Counted from the first letter of the stretch, positions 7,914 to 17,414 are shown. The stretch: 64,000 nucleotides of DNA from Streptomyces sp. NRRL S-350 (GCF_000719705.1 NZ_JOHO01000022.1:1-64000), one strand, 5' to 3'. Numbers and translations are program-made. The notes: a model not told the origin generated them from the sequence alone.

Positions 7914-8571
7914 GTCCCGCCCCACCGCGTCGTCCACCGCCCGCGCGCGCGTCCTGCTCCGTACGGCCGCCGTCGCCGCGGCCACGGCCGCCCTGCTGGG
8001 CGGCACCGCCTCAGCCGCTCCCGTCCGCCCGGCCGCCCCCACCGCCGCCCAGGACGCGGGCCGTCACCAGGCCCCGCGGTCCTGGCCGGAGCGCCTGGTC
8101 GACCGTTCGCCCGACCTGGTCCAGCCGAAGGCACTCACCGTGGACCGCTCGATCGGTGCCCGCCGCGCAGCCCAGGAGGTCCACCTGGCCCAGCAGTTGT
8201 ACACGTTCTGGAACACCGGCCGGCAGAAGTACCTGGACGCGGCGATCAGTCCGCAGTTCCGGGACAACACGCTGCCGCCCGGTCGCCCGCAGGGCCCGAC
8301 CGGCCCGGCGCTCGCCTCCCGGACCTTCCGGGGCGCCGTGCCGGATCTGACCTGCGAGCTGTCCGACGTACTGGTCACCGGTGACAAGATCACCGCCCGG
8401 CTGGTCTTCCGCGGCCACTTCACCGGTACCTTCCAGGGCGTCCAAGGCACCGGCCGGCAGGTGGAGTTCAACGCCATCGACATCCAGCACGTCGGCACCG
8501 ACCGGATCGTCGAGGACTGGCACATCGAGGACAACACGGCCCTGCTGGCCCAGCTGGGCGTCAACGGCTGA
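7897..8571 (+). CDS. Exported SnoaL/NTF2-like protein
   Basis: 224 residues from a GTG inside the end of the SDR gene (a TTG at 7906 is an alternative). Residues ~20-42 form a signal peptide (RTAAVAAATAALLGGTASAAP), so the protein is probably exported. The C-terminal 130 residues match the SnoaL-like cone fold: LYTFWNTGRQKYLDAAISPQFRDNTLP, a mid segment with TCELSDVLVTGDKITARLVFRGHF, and the ending DIQHVGTDRIVEDWHIEDN. Relatives include ester cyclases and hydratases of secondary metabolism, but most are uncharacterised. The overlap with the SDR gene argues for shared use. Confidence 0.75.
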   Translation: MAALSESRPTASSTARARVLLRTAAVAAATAALLGGTASAAPVRPAAPTAAQDAGRHQAPRSWPERLVDRSPDLVQPKALTVDRSIGARRAAQEVHLAQQLYTFWNTGRQKYLDAAISPQFRDNTLPPGRPQGPTGPALASRTFRGAVPDLTCELSDVLVTGDKITARLVFRGHFTGTFQGVQGTGRQVEFNAIDIQHVGTDRIVEDWHIEDNTALLAQLGVNG

Positions 8572-8662
8572 CGCCGCACCCCGCCGGCAGAGACGCCAGG
8601 CCGACCGGCACGCTCCGAAATCGCGTTGGCGGTCGGCCGCCCGTCCTGCCTATCGTCGGGGG

Positions 8663-9016
8663 ATGACCAACCGAACCTTCCGCATCACGGTGCGCGGCGT
8701 CTTCGACGGCCTCACCGAGAACCAGCGCGCCGAGCTCGTCAGCGCCGCGCCCCGGCACGACGTGCTGCGCGCCGCCTTCACCCGCGAGGGCCACCTCAGC
8801 TACGACCTCCCCACGCGGGCCGCGTTCACGTTTCGCTTCCTCGACGAGGGCGAAGCCGAGGAGGACATCCTGGAGGCCACCGAACGGGCCGAGCAGGCGG
8901 CACGGAGCTGGCTGACGGAGCGCGGCTACGGCTTCAAGAACCTCCGCTCCCAGGCCGAGGACCTCTCCCAGGCACCGCTCGGCAAGCGACAGCGCCGCGC
9001 CGCCACCGCCCGCTGA
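8663..9016 (+). CDS. DUF6204-type small protein
   Basis: 117 residues, soluble, beginning TFRITVRGVFDGLTENQRAEL and carrying a central HVLRAAFTREGHLSYDL-like segment (here HDVLRAAF) and AAFTFRFLDEGEAEEDI, as I recall for the actinobacterial family DUF6204. No catalytic motif is visible and the role is unknown. The ATG at 8663 is preceded directly by GGGGG and by TATCGT at 8651-8656, so the transcript may be leaderless or nearly so. Confidence 0.75.
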   Translation: MTNRTFRITVRGVFDGLTENQRAELVSAAPRHDVLRAAFTREGHLSYDLPTRAAFTFRFLDEGEAEEDILEATERAEQAARSWLTERGYGFKNLRSQAEDLSQAPLGKRQRRAATAR

Positions 9017-9042
9017 CCCGCCCACCCCCTCCCCCTACGCCT

Positions 9043-9090
9043 CCTCCTTGACCGCTTTCCCGGCGCGATATGCTTGAGCGGTCAAGGAGG
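9043..9090 (+). promoter_or_regulatory. 14-bp inverted repeat whose right arm is the MarR ribosome binding site
   Basis: CCTCCTTGACCGCT (9043-9056) and AGCGGTCAAGGAGG (9077-9090) are perfect inverted copies 20 bases apart. The left arm includes a TTGACC -35-like hexamer and a TATGCT lies in the loop (9069-9074, spacing 15). The right arm ends in AAGGAGG, five bases before the ATG at 9096. The dyad could be a MarR operator, and in RNA it would sequester the ribosome binding site. Confidence 0.6.
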
Positions 9091-9095
9091 TGGCA

Positions 9096-9572
9096 ATGAC
9101 AGAGCAGGCCAGGACGAGCCCGGGCCCCGACCCGCTGGACACCGCCCTACGGCTGGTCCGCGCCCAGACCGCCGTGGTCAAACGGTTCGACGCGAGCCTC
9201 GGCGGTCTCCACGGCGTGAGCCTGTCCGACTTCACCATGCTGCTCCACCTGGCCCAGGCCCCGGGCGGCAGGATGCGTCGGGTCGACCTCGCCGAGGCCC
9301 TCGGTCTCACGGCCTCCGGCGTGACCCGGGGCCTCGCACCGCTGGAGCGGATCGGCCTGGTCACCCGCGAGGCCGCCGCCCGCGACGCCCGGGTCGCGTA
9401 CGCCGCCCTGACCCCGACCGGCCGCGAACGCCTCGCCGAGATGCTGCACACCGCCCGCCAGGTCGCCGCCGAGCACTTCGCGGCCGACCAGTGGAACGCT
9501 GACGACCTCACCCGTCTCTCCGCCCTGCTCACGCGCCTCGGCGGCACCGCCCCCGGCCAGCGGCTCGACTGA
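9096..9572 (+). CDS. MarR-family transcriptional regulator
   Basis: 158 residues. The fold is a MarR winged helix: an N-terminal dimer helix (LDTALRLVRAQTAVVKRFDASL), the recognition region RRVDLAEALGLTASGVTRGLAPLERIGLV, a wing with AARDARVAYAALTPTGRERL, and a C-terminal dimer helix. The effector is unknown; proteins of this class answer phenolics, oxidants or drugs. I chose ATG 9096 over GTG 9090 because the AAGGAGG site ends at 9090. The inverted repeat surrounding promoter and ribosome binding site suggests autorepression. A TusA-like gene follows 43 bp downstream and may be co-regulated. Confidence 0.9.
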   Translation: MTEQARTSPGPDPLDTALRLVRAQTAVVKRFDASLGGLHGVSLSDFTMLLHLAQAPGGRMRRVDLAEALGLTASGVTRGLAPLERIGLVTREAAARDARVAYAALTPTGRERLAEMLHTARQVAAEHFAADQWNADDLTRLSALLTRLGGTAPGQRLD

Positions 9573-9615
9573 ACACCGCCGGCCGGGACAGCCCCGAGCC
9601 CCTGGAGGCACCTCG

Positions 9616-9975
9616 ATGACCGCCCCCGACCGCACCGACTCCACCACCGACTCCACCGCCGGACCCGCCACCGGACCGGCCACCCCGGTCCCCGACCTCA
9701 CCGTCGACGGCACCGGCCTGCTCTGCGTCCAGCTCCTGCTCCGCCTGCGCGCCCGGATCGCACACCTCCCGGCCGGCGCGGTGGTCCACATCCACACCAC
9801 CGACCCCGCCGCCCCGCTCGACCTGCCCGCCTGGTGCCACCTGACCGGCCACACCTACCTCGGCCAGGTACCGCCCGAGGGCGCCGACCACGAGGTCCAC
9901 GCCCTGCGTCTCACCTCCGCCCCCGTCCGCACCCGCCCCGACCGCCCCTGGCACCCGGCCCACACCGCCGACTGA
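9616..9975 (+). CDS. TusA/SirA-like sulfurtransferase-fold protein
   Basis: 119 residues. A disordered Thr/Pro-rich head of about 27 residues precedes a TusA-type domain: VDGTGLLCVQLLLRLRARIAHLPAG, then VVHIHTTDPAAPLDLPAWCHLTGHTYLG. Cys37 stands at the active-site position, although the usual CPxP is CVQL here. TusA proteins carry persulfide sulfur or bind partner proteins; the Pro loss makes the chemistry less certain. The start has GGAGG seven bases upstream. It is probably in the MarR transcription unit. Confidence 0.7.
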   Translation: MTAPDRTDSTTDSTAGPATGPATPVPDLTVDGTGLLCVQLLLRLRARIAHLPAGAVVHIHTTDPAAPLDLPAWCHLTGHTYLGQVPPEGADHEVHALRLTSAPVRTRPDRPWHPAHTAD

Positions 9976-10162
9976 CCGCGCCCCCGCGCAACCCACAGCC
10001 GACAGCCGACACTCACCGCTCCCCCCTGACCGTTCTCGCCTACCGCCCCTCCAGAAGGCCTGGCAACGGGCCCGAGAACGGCTCACTCCCGACTTCCCTC
10101 CGCCGCCCGGTGTGCCACGATGAGGAGACGAACGGCCGACAACCACAGGGAGGTTGACCAGC

Positions 10163-10615
10163 ATGGACCCGACCCTCCACTGCCGTTGGCACAACGAGGA
10201 CGGCCAGTGGGCACTGACCGTCAGTCACAACGGCGACGACTGGGAGCTGTTCGCCGCCACGCCCCACGGCTCCGAGCGCCTCCCGTTCGCGAACCCGGAC
10301 GAGGTCCGCCAGCTCGCCCAGGCCCTCCTGGACCTGCCCGCGGAACCCGAGCCGTACGAGTTCGAATGGCAGCTCTCCCGCACCGAGCTCGCGAGGACGG
10401 GGCGCGAGCTGACCCGCTTCGCCACCTTCGCCGTCGGGCTCGACCCTACCGACGGCCACCGGCCGTACCTCGCCTACCAGTCCTACTTCCACTGGGACCA
10501 GACGACCGCGCTCGGCCTGGAGGTGATCTGCGAGGACCCACCGGTCGACCACCTCCGCGCCCAGGCCCACGCCTTCCTCACCAGCCTCCCCTGTCCGCCC
10601 CCGGCGCAGCCGTAG
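10163..10615 (+). CDS. Conserved-looking hypothetical protein
   Basis: 150 residues, soluble and acidic, rich in Trp, His and Glu (HCRWHNEDGQWALTVSHNGDDWEL at the N-terminus, here at residues 6-29, and FHWDQTTALGLEVICEDPP near the end). Codon use is strongly biased, AGGGAGG lies nine bases before the ATG, and there is a coherent fold-like alternation, so I take it as real. I recognise no family. A TTG at 10154 directly abuts the ribosome binding site and is unlikely to be the start. Confidence 0.65.
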   Translation: MDPTLHCRWHNEDGQWALTVSHNGDDWELFAATPHGSERLPFANPDEVRQLAQALLDLPAEPEPYEFEWQLSRTELARTGRELTRFATFAVGLDPTDGHRPYLAYQSYFHWDQTTALGLEVICEDPPVDHLRAQAHAFLTSLPCPPPAQP

Positions 10616-11027
10616 ACGCCACCCGCGGCGGCCGGCTCGCCGCCCCAACCACCGCCCGCCCGAGCCCCCGCGCCAACTGCGCGAACTGCGCGAACTGCGC
10701 CAACTCCACCCGGGCTTCGACCTGTTCGCCCGACGGGGCCTCCGGCAGCTCCGGCGTCAACGAGCGTGCCACACCGGCGAACCGGCCCCCGACCGCCGAC
10801 CCCGCTGCCGGTCCCGGCCCCGCCCCGCCCCGCCCCGCCGGGCCGCCTCACCGATGCTGTACGTCTCGTCACCGTTCACGGCCACCGCCCTGCCGCCTCC
10901 CTCCCCCCACGGGAGGTGCAAGCGCCCCTCAGCGGGCACCCTTCAACGAGCGCCCCTCAGTGGGCACCCGTCCCCGGGCGCCCCTCAGCCAACGCCCTCG
11001 ACGAGCGAGGCCGAAGCCCCGCCTCCC
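10616..11027. other. Convergent intergenic region with short repeats
   Basis: 412 bases between a plus-strand gene and rsmB (minus). It contains a 9-bp tandem repeat of GAACTGCGC type at about 10671-10708 and three spaced copies of GCGCCCCTCAG (about 10922, 10951 and 10977). No ORF with a plausible start was found and no clear terminator stem was seen. Confidence 0.5.
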
Positions 11028-12461
11028 TCACGCCGTCCGCCGCAGCAGTGCCAGGTACATCGCGTCCGTCCCGTGCAGGTGCGGCCACAGCTGCACGTCC
11101 GGCCCGTCGCCGAGCGCCGGGACGCCCGGCAGCAGCGGACGCGCGTCGATCCACTCGAGCCGCCCGGCCTCCTCACGCAGCACGTCGTCCACGACCGCCC
11201 GGGTTTCCGCCAGGTGCGGCGAGCAGGTCGCGTAGCCGACGACGCCGCCGACCCGGGTGGCCTCGATGGCGGAGCGCAGCAGGTCCCGCTGGAGCGGCCC
11301 GAAGGCCGCGACGTCCGCCGGGCGGCGCCGCCAGCGCGCCTCGGGGCGGCGCCGCAGTGCGCCCAGTCCGGAGCACGGCACGTCGACGAGCACCCGGTCG
11401 AATCCGCCGGCCCGCCAGGCCGGGCGGGTTCCGTCCGCCGCGATCACCGTGTAGGGGCCGGGGTTGCCCTGCAGCGCCCGTGCCACCAGGCGGGCCCGGT
11501 GGGGCTGCTTCTCGCTGGCGACCAGTGCCGCCCCGCGCTCGGCGGCCAGTGCTCCGAGCAGCGCCGCCTTGCCACCCGGTCCGGCGCACCCGTCGAGCCA
11601 GATCCGGTCCGGTCCTTCCAGCGGGGCGTTCGCCAGGGCGAGCGCGACCAGCTGGCTGCCTTCGTCCTGGACGCCGGCCCGGTTGTCCTGCACCGCCGCG
11701 ACGGCGCCCGGGTCGCCGCCTTCGGCGAGCCGCAGGGCGAACGGGGACCAGCGTCCCGGGCTGCCCTCGGGCAGCGCGTCGGCGAGTTCGCCGACGGTGG
11801 CACGGCCGGGCCGGGCGACGAGGGTGACCTCGGGCCGCTCGTTGTCGGCCCGCAGCAGGTCCTCGATCGCGCTGCGTCCGGATGCGTCGGGCTGCCAGCG
11901 GCCGAGCGAGTCCCAGAGCGCGGAGACCACCCAGCGCGGGTGCGAGTGGACGACCGCCAGGTGGTCCTCGGCGTCCTGGTCGTACGGCGGGGCGACCTGC
12001 TCGATCCAGGCGTCCAGGTCGCGGGCGCTGATCCGGCGCAGCACGGCGTTGACGAACTTCGCCTTGCCGTCGCCGAGCACGACCCGGGCGAGTTCGACGG
12101 TCGCCGAGACGGCGGCGTGGCTCGGGATGCGGGTGGTGAGCAACTGGTGGGCACCGAGCGAGAGCACGTCCAGCACCGGCGGGTCGACCTTGCTGAGCGG
12201 CCGGTCGATGCAGGCGGCGATGACGGCGTCGTAGGTGCCCTGCAGGCGCAGGGTGCCGTAGACGAGTTCGGTGGCCAGGGCGGCGTCGCGCCGGTCCATG
12301 CCCTTCTGCTCGGCTTCGCGGAGCAGTGAGGGCAGGATCAGGTTGGCGTACGCGTCGCGCTCGTCGACGGCGCGCAGGGCGCGGAACGCGACGATCCGGG
12401 CCGGGTCCTTCTTCGGGCGGCGGTGCGGGCGGGGGGCGCGGTTGGCGCTGGGGGTGGTCAC
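11028..12461 (-). CDS. rsmB: 16S rRNA (cytosine-5)-methyltransferase RsmB-type
   Basis: 477 residues from a GTG. The N-terminal NusB-like RNA-binding domain (about 20-160, ending with VLGDGKAKFVNAVLRRI) is fused to a SAM-dependent Nop2/Sun methyltransferase. The SAM-binding loop is LDGCAGPGGKAALL; the two catalytic cysteines are in VDVPCSGLGALRRRPEARWR and GYATCSPHLAETRAVV. It should methylate a 16S rRNA cytosine (C967 in E. coli), using SAM. It is the last gene of the leftward def-fmt-rsmB set, a common bacterial arrangement linking translation start and ribosome modification, with 181 bp separating it from fmt. Confidence 0.95.
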   Translation of the reverse strand: MTTPSANRAPRPHRRPKKDPARIVAFRALRAVDERDAYANLILPSLLREAEQKGMDRRDAALATELVYGTLRLQGTYDAVIAACIDRPLSKVDPPVLDVLSLGAHQLLTTRIPSHAAVSATVELARVVLGDGKAKFVNAVLRRISARDLDAWIEQVAPPYDQDAEDHLAVVHSHPRWVVSALWDSLGRWQPDASGRSAIEDLLRADNERPEVTLVARPGRATVGELADALPEGSPGRWSPFALRLAEGGDPGAVAAVQDNRAGVQDEGSQLVALALANAPLEGPDRIWLDGCAGPGGKAALLGALAAERGAALVASEKQPHRARLVARALQGNPGPYTVIAADGTRPAWRAGGFDRVLVDVPCSGLGALRRRPEARWRRRPADVAAFGPLQRDLLRSAIEATRVGGVVGYATCSPHLAETRAVVDDVLREEAGRLEWIDARPLLPGVPALGDGPDVQLWPHLHGTDAMYLALLRRTA

Positions 12462-12642
12462 AGGTGCCTCAAAGTGCTGCGGTTGTTATCGGAAGATCTC
12501 GAACGAACAGTAACGCGTGACCCGGCGGTCGGCCTCGGAGCCCGGGTCGGCCTCGCATCCCGGGCCGCCCTCGGAGGGAGCCCGGTTCACCCGGCGCCGC
12601 CGGAGCCCCGGTTCGCCCGGCGCCCCCGGGGCCCCCGGTCCC

Positions 12643-13587
12643 CTAGCCCTCGCCCCCGAACCGCTCCCCCGCCTCCAGCCGGGCCCCGCGGGCCCAGTCC
12701 GCCGCCCGCATGGCCTTCTTGCCCTGCGGGCGGACCTCGCCCAGCTCGATGTCGTGGCTGCCGGTGCCGACCCGGACGCTGTTCTTGCCGGCCATCGCCA
12801 CCTCGCCGGGAGCCAGCTCGGCCGACTCCGGCAGGAGCCTGACCGGCCCGGTGACCTTCAGCCGCTCGCCGCGGAACTCCGTCCACGCCCCCGGTGCCGG
12901 CGCGCAGCCGCGCACCACGCGGTCGATCCGCAGCGCGGGGTGGTTCCAGTCGATGCGCGCGTCCTCGACGGTGATCTTCGGCGCAAGGGTGACGCCCTGG
13001 GCGGGCTGCGGCACGGCGTGCAGGGAGCCGTCCTCGATGCCGTCCATGGTGGCCGCGAGCAGCCGGGCGCCGGAGAGCGAGAGCCGGGTGAGCAGTTCGC
13101 CGCTGGTGTCGGTCGGGCGGATCTCCTCGGTGATCACCCCGTACACCGGGCCGGAGTCCAGGCCCTGTTCGATCAGGAAGGTCGACGCGCCGGTGACCTC
13201 GTCGCCGGCGAGCACCGCGTGCTGGACGGGGGCCGCGCCGCGCCAGGCGGGCAGCAGCGAGAAGTGCAGGTTGACCCAGCCGCGCTTGGGGATCTCCAGG
13301 GTGCCGGGGCGCAGCAGCGCGCCGTAGGCGACCACGGGGCAGCAGTCGGGGGCGAGTTCGGTGAGCCGGGCGACGAACTCGGGGTCGCTGGGCTTCGCCG
13401 GCTTGAGGACCTCGATCCCCGCTTCCTCGGCGCGCTGCGCGACGGGGCTGGCGACCAGCTTGCGGCCGCGGCCGGCCGGGGCGTCGGGGCGGGTGACCAC
13501 CGCGACGACCTCGTGCCGGTCGGAGGCGAGCAGGGCGTCCAGGGCGGGAACGGCGACCTCGGGGGTGCCGGCGAAGACGAGACGCAT
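12643..13587 (-). CDS. fmt: Methionyl-tRNA formyltransferase
   Basis: 314 residues, the usual size. It transfers the formyl group from 10-formyltetrahydrofolate to Met-tRNA(fMet). The N-terminal Rossmann-like domain starts [20 protein letters not shown]; the [13 protein letters not shown] segment is the folate/catalytic signature, and the C-terminal OB-like tRNA-binding domain begins near residue 205. I chose the ATG at 13587 because it begins exactly at the conserved N-terminus; the frame stays open upstream into def but without homology. It lies 40 bp after def, so formylation and deformylation enzymes are made together. Confidence 0.97.
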   Translation of the reverse strand: MRLVFAGTPEVAVPALDALLASDRHEVVAVVTRPDAPAGRGRKLVASPVAQRAEEAGIEVLKPAKPSDPEFVARLTELAPDCCPVVAYGALLRPGTLEIPKRGWVNLHFSLLPAWRGAAPVQHAVLAGDEVTGASTFLIEQGLDSGPVYGVITEEIRPTDTSGELLTRLSLSGARLLAATMDGIEDGSLHAVPQPAQGVTLAPKITVEDARIDWNHPALRIDRVVRGCAPAPGAWTEFRGERLKVTGPVRLLPESAELAPGEVAMAGKNSVRVGTGSHDIELGEVRPQGKKAMRAADWARGARLEAGERFGGEG

Positions 13588-13627
13588 CAAGTGCCTTTCT
13601 GCGGAACGGAGTCGGGAGAACGCGAGC

Positions 13628-14173
13628 TCAGCGCGCGGCGCCGAAGGTGCTGTGCGGCGAGACCTTGACGACCGGCGCCGGGCCGCCGTCCCAGTCCGCC
13701 TCGCGGATCGCCTTGAGCGCGGCTTTGCGCTGCTCGCGGTCAAGCCGGTCGATGAAGATGATGCCGTCCAGGTGGTCGGTCTCGTGCTGGATGCACCGGG
13801 CGAGCAGTCGGGTGCCCTCCAGGGTGACCGGGTCGCCGTGCATGTTGAAGCCCTTGGCCACCACGCCGTACGCGCGTCTGGTGTCGTAGCGCAGACCGGG
13901 CAGTGAGAGGCAGCCTTCGGGGCCCTCCTGCTCGTCCTCGCTCAGCGACAGGTCCGGGTTGATCAGGTGCCCGGTGACGCCGTCCACGTGGTACGTGAAC
14001 ACCCGCAGGGAGACGCCGAGTTGGGGCGCGGCCAGGCCGGCGCCGGGGGCGTCCAGCATGGTCTCGGTGAGGTCGCGGACGAGGTTGCGCAGTTCCTTGT
14101 CGAACACGGTCACCGGCTGGGCGGTGGCCCTCAGGACGGGGTCTCCGAAGAGACGGATCGGCTGGATCGCCAC
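13628..14173 (-). CDS. def: Peptide deformylase
   Basis: 181 residues from a GTG at 14173. All three PDF motifs are intact: [23 protein letters not shown] and [12 protein letters not shown], giving the Cys and two His metal ligands and the catalytic Glu. It removes the formyl group from nascent peptides. The GTG lies at the start of the family homology ([14 protein letters not shown]); the frame is open for another 340 residues upstream without homology and against the codon bias of the plus-strand gene there. It is divergent from the HTH gene at 14438. Confidence 0.96.
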   Translation of the reverse strand: MAIQPIRLFGDPVLRATAQPVTVFDKELRNLVRDLTETMLDAPGAGLAAPQLGVSLRVFTYHVDGVTGHLINPDLSLSEDEQEGPEGCLSLPGLRYDTRRAYGVVAKGFNMHGDPVTLEGTRLLARCIQHETDHLDGIIFIDRLDREQRKAALKAIREADWDGGPAPVVKVSPHSTFGAAR

Positions 14174-14437
14174 GGGGTGCGGGCTCCTGTCCGTCGGGGT
14201 GTCGGGCGTCCGGGAAGGACTGCGGGCAACGGCTGTTCCGGCCAATTCTATGCAACGCCCCGGCCCCGCCCGCCCGCCCTCGGACCCGCCGGCGGCCTCC
14301 TGACATATCCCGACTCTGCCGAGCGGCGTTACCCCGGCCCCCGATTCGGCGTTGGTCAAGAGAGATTGACCGGGGCCGGGCGCACGGGACACCGCGCTCC
14401 GGCCGAGCTGAACCGTACGGAAGGTGGCGCGTAAGCC

Positions 14438-15097
14438 ATGGCCGAGCAGATCAACCACGACGCCCGGGCGCGGGCGAGCCTGCACCTGCTGGTGCGGGAC
14501 ATCGAGCGGGTGAGGCGCCAGGTCGACGCGCTGCGGACGCTCACCGCCCAACTGGGAAACGTCTACCGACCGCGCCGCCCCAGCACTTCGGCCGGCTTCG
14601 TGGTGTACGGGCGGGCGCCGGCACCGACGGTGCGGCTGGCGCAGGAGCTGCGGGAGAGCGTGGAGACCCTGGTGGCGGCGGCGGTCGAGTTCGACCGCGC
14701 GCTGGGGTTCTCCTGGGACTCGGTGGGCTCCGCCCTCGGGGTCACCAAGCAGGCCGTGCACCGCCGCTACGGCATGCGCCGCCCGACCAGCGAGCTCCTC
14801 GCCGCCAGCGCCGCCGTCCCGGGCCCGAGCCGCCCGGACCGCTCCGAAGAACTGCCCGCCGTTCCCACCGGCGGTCTGGCCGCGACCGTCCCCGCTGCCC
14901 GCCAGGGCGGCCTGGACCGCAGCAGCCTGGACCGCGCCTCCTTCGACCGCGGCCCGATGGACCGCACGCCCATCGACCGCACCCCCATCGAGCGCACCCC
15001 CATCGAGCGCGGCCCCGCCGACCGCGCTTCCGCGGACCGCACCCCGATCGACCGCGGCACGCCCGTCGACCGCACCGGCATCCCCCTGCGCGGCTGA
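14438..15097 (+). CDS. HTH protein with C-terminal five-residue (x-D/E-R-x-x) repeat
   Basis: 219 residues. An N-terminal helical part (residues 8-40) and a segment [20 protein letters not shown] are followed by a helix-turn-helix (91-112, [21 protein letters not shown]) of sigma-region-4-like appearance. After a linker, residues 159-212 hold about ten units of a five-residue pattern ([30 protein letters not shown]...). It is not a canonical pentapeptide repeat, since Arg replaces the core Leu/Phe. The ORF starts with AAGGTGG-type sequence upstream. Putative DNA-binding protein, function unknown. Confidence 0.8.
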   Translation: MAEQINHDARARASLHLLVRDIERVRRQVDALRTLTAQLGNVYRPRRPSTSAGFVVYGRAPAPTVRLAQELRESVETLVAAAVEFDRALGFSWDSVGSALGVTKQAVHRRYGMRRPTSELLAASAAVPGPSRPDRSEELPAVPTGGLAATVPAARQGGLDRSSLDRASFDRGPMDRTPIDRTPIERTPIERGPADRASADRTPIDRGTPVDRTGIPLRG

Positions 15098-15217
15098 CGG
15101 ACCCGACCGCCACCGGGCCGGCCGGGGCGGGGTGGCCCACTCACCCCGCCCCGCGGCCCGCCCCTTCGTCCCACCAGCCCCGCCCCACCGGCCAGGCCCC
15201 ACAGCGCGCCCAAGCCC

Positions 15218-17374
15218 TCAGCCGATGTCCGTCGGATCCATCCGTACCCGCACCGGCTCCGCCGTCCGCAGCGCGATCCGCGCGATCTGCGCCGCCTTGA
15301 GCGCCGCCGCGAGCGCCGCCCCCTGCCCGGGCGCGACCCGCAGCAGCGCCCGTTCCTGGTCCTCCCCGCGCAGCACCGGCAGCGGCACCGGCCCGAGCAC
15401 GTCCGCCCCCTCCGGCAGCCGGATCAGGGTCAGCAGGTCGGCGACGGCCGCCGGGCTGCCGCTGACCGACGCCATTCGCGACACCGGCGGGAAGTGCAGT
15501 TGCGCCCGCTCGTCCCGTTCGAGCCCGGCGTGCCCGAGCGGGTCCCACCGCACCAGCGCCTGGACGGGCCGGGCCGAGGGCTCGGCGACGACGACCACCG
15601 TGCCGCCCTCCGTCGAGGGCCGCACGAGGGCGGCGGCCGCCAGCCAGAGCCGCAGGGTCTCCTCTCCGGCCCTCAGGTCGGGCCGGCTCAGCAGCGCCCA
15701 TCCGTCCAGCAGCAGCGCGGCCCCGTACCCGCCGCCGCCCTCCACGACCGGTTCCGCGCCCGGGGTGGAGATCACCAGTGAGGGCTCGTCCGGCACGGTG
15801 GCCAGTACGGCTTCCCGTCCCGAGGTCCGTACCGGGATCCGCGGGAACGACTTGCCCAGTTCCTCCGCCGTCCGCCGGGCGCCGACCACCTGGGCCCGCA
15901 GGCGGAAGGATCCGCACTCGGGGCAGTGCCAGTCGTTCTCGGGTTCGCCGCACCATCCGCACTGCAGCGCCGCGTCCGCCGAGGGTGCCTCCAGCGGCCC
16001 TTCGCACCGCCGGCACCGGGCCGGGGTCCGGCAGCGCCCGCAGGCCAGCCGGGGCACGTAGCCGCGCCGGGGCACCTGGATGAGCACCGGGTGTCCGGCC
16101 GCCAGGGCTTCCCGGGCGGCCTCCCAGGCCACCGAGGGCAGTCGGGCGGCCTGTGCGGCCGCGTCGCGGTGCTGGTCCTGGTCGGTGACGGTCCGTACCC
16201 GGGGCGCGACCTGCCGCACGGTCTCGCGGTCCGCGACCAGCGGGCGCGCCCACCCGGTGCTGACCAGCTGCGCGCCTTCCACCGTGACGGCGTGCCCGCC
16301 CAGCAGCACCGCCGCGCCTTCGTCGGCGGCGCGCAGCAGCGCGACCTCCCGGACGTGCGGGTGCGGGGCGCGGGGGTCGCTGTGGCTGCTGTCCCCGTCC
16401 GACCAGACGACGACCAGCCCGAGGTCGCGCACCGGCGCGAACATGGTGGCGCGGGTGCCGATGGCGGCGTGCACGGAGCCGCGGCTCACGGTGAGCCAGC
16501 GCTTGTAGCGCTCGCGCGGGCCGAGGTCGGCCTCCAGGGCGGCGTGCATCCCGGGGCCGAGCAGTTCGGTCAGCGCCTGGTCGACCCTGGCCACCGACCG
16601 CTTGTCCGGCAGCACGACCAGCGCCCCGCGCCCGCCCGACAGGGTCGCCGCCACCGCGCGGGCGATCTCGTACGGCCAGCCGGGCCCGGGCAGTGCCGCC
16701 CAGACGGCGCGCGGTGATCCGCCTCCGGCGAGCGCGGCGAGGAAGTCGGGTCCGGCGGGGTAGCGCTGCCAGCCGCCGGGGGCGGGGGCCGCCGGGCGCG
16801 GCAGGGGTGGCGGGGAGGGCTCGGCCTCGGCCTTGGCGTGCCGGGGCGGGACGGCGAGTTGCAGCACGTCGGCGAGTGTTCCGGCGTAGCGGTCGGCCAC
16901 GGTCCGGCACAGCCGCAGCAGCTGCGGGGTGAGGACGGGTTCGGGCGAGAGCACTTGTGCCAGGGGGGCGAGCGGTCCGGGGAAGTCGCTCTTCTCCAGT
17001 CGGGCGACGATGAACCCGTCGTGCAGTTCCCCGCCCTCGCGCTGCCCCTTGACCACGCGCGCCCCGAAGCGCACCCGCACCCGGACGCCCGGCTGGGCTT
17101 CCTCGGCCATTTCGGCGGGCACGGCGTAGTCGAAGAACTTGTCGATGGTGAGCACGCCCTTGTCCACCACGACCCTGGCCACCGGCAGGTGCTCGGCCCG
17201 CTTGGCTCCGCGCCAGGTGCGCGGCTTGGCCCGCTTGACCGTCTCCCGGATGAACGCCAGCTGCTCCGGCTCGCCGGATTCACCGACCGCGCCGGCCCCG
17301 CCGGATTCACCGGCCCCGCCGGATTCACCGACCGCGCCGGCCCCGCCGACCCCGTTCTCCCCTGTGTTGCTCAT
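15218..17374 (-). CDS. priA: Primosomal protein N' (PriA), actinobacterial helicase-inactive type
   Basis: 718 residues. The DNA 3'-end-binding domain is clear (ARVVVDKGVLTIDKFFDYAVP, VRVRFGARVVKGQREG). The zinc-binding cysteines are CGRCRTPARCRRC, then CGWCGEPENDWHCPEC. The helicase core has lost its ATPase motifs: the Walker A position reads LSGGRGALVVLPDKRS without GKT, and the DEEH box is replaced near WSDGDSSHSDP. This is typical of actinobacterial PriA, which is thought to load replication restart proteins without unwinding. The N-terminal ~35 residues are a Gly/Ala/Glu repeat with a 27-bp DNA period, probably a recent expansion. Confidence 0.93.
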   Translation of the reverse strand: MSNTGENGVGGAGAVGESGGAGESGGAGAVGESGEPEQLAFIRETVKRAKPRTWRGAKRAEHLPVARVVVDKGVLTIDKFFDYAVPAEMAEEAQPGVRVRVRFGARVVKGQREGGELHDGFIVARLEKSDFPGPLAPLAQVLSPEPVLTPQLLRLCRTVADRYAGTLADVLQLAVPPRHAKAEAEPSPPPLPRPAAPAPGGWQRYPAGPDFLAALAGGGSPRAVWAALPGPGWPYEIARAVAATLSGGRGALVVLPDKRSVARVDQALTELLGPGMHAALEADLGPRERYKRWLTVSRGSVHAAIGTRATMFAPVRDLGLVVVWSDGDSSHSDPRAPHPHVREVALLRAADEGAAVLLGGHAVTVEGAQLVSTGWARPLVADRETVRQVAPRVRTVTDQDQHRDAAAQAARLPSVAWEAAREALAAGHPVLIQVPRRGYVPRLACGRCRTPARCRRCEGPLEAPSADAALQCGWCGEPENDWHCPECGSFRLRAQVVGARRTAEELGKSFPRIPVRTSGREAVLATVPDEPSLVISTPGAEPVVEGGGGYGAALLLDGWALLSRPDLRAGEETLRLWLAAAALVRPSTEGGTVVVVAEPSARPVQALVRWDPLGHAGLERDERAQLHFPPVSRMASVSGSPAAVADLLTLIRLPEGADVLGPVPLPVLRGEDQERALLRVAPGQGAALAAALKAAQIARIALRTAEPVRVRMDPTDIG

Positions 17375-17414
17375 CCCACCAAGTACTACCAGGTCAGACC
17401 GACACCGCGCACAG

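Noticed and set aside
14912..15073. 15-bp repeats considered as a CRISPR array
   Set aside because: Units are contiguous, in frame, without unique spacers, and encode a protein repeat.
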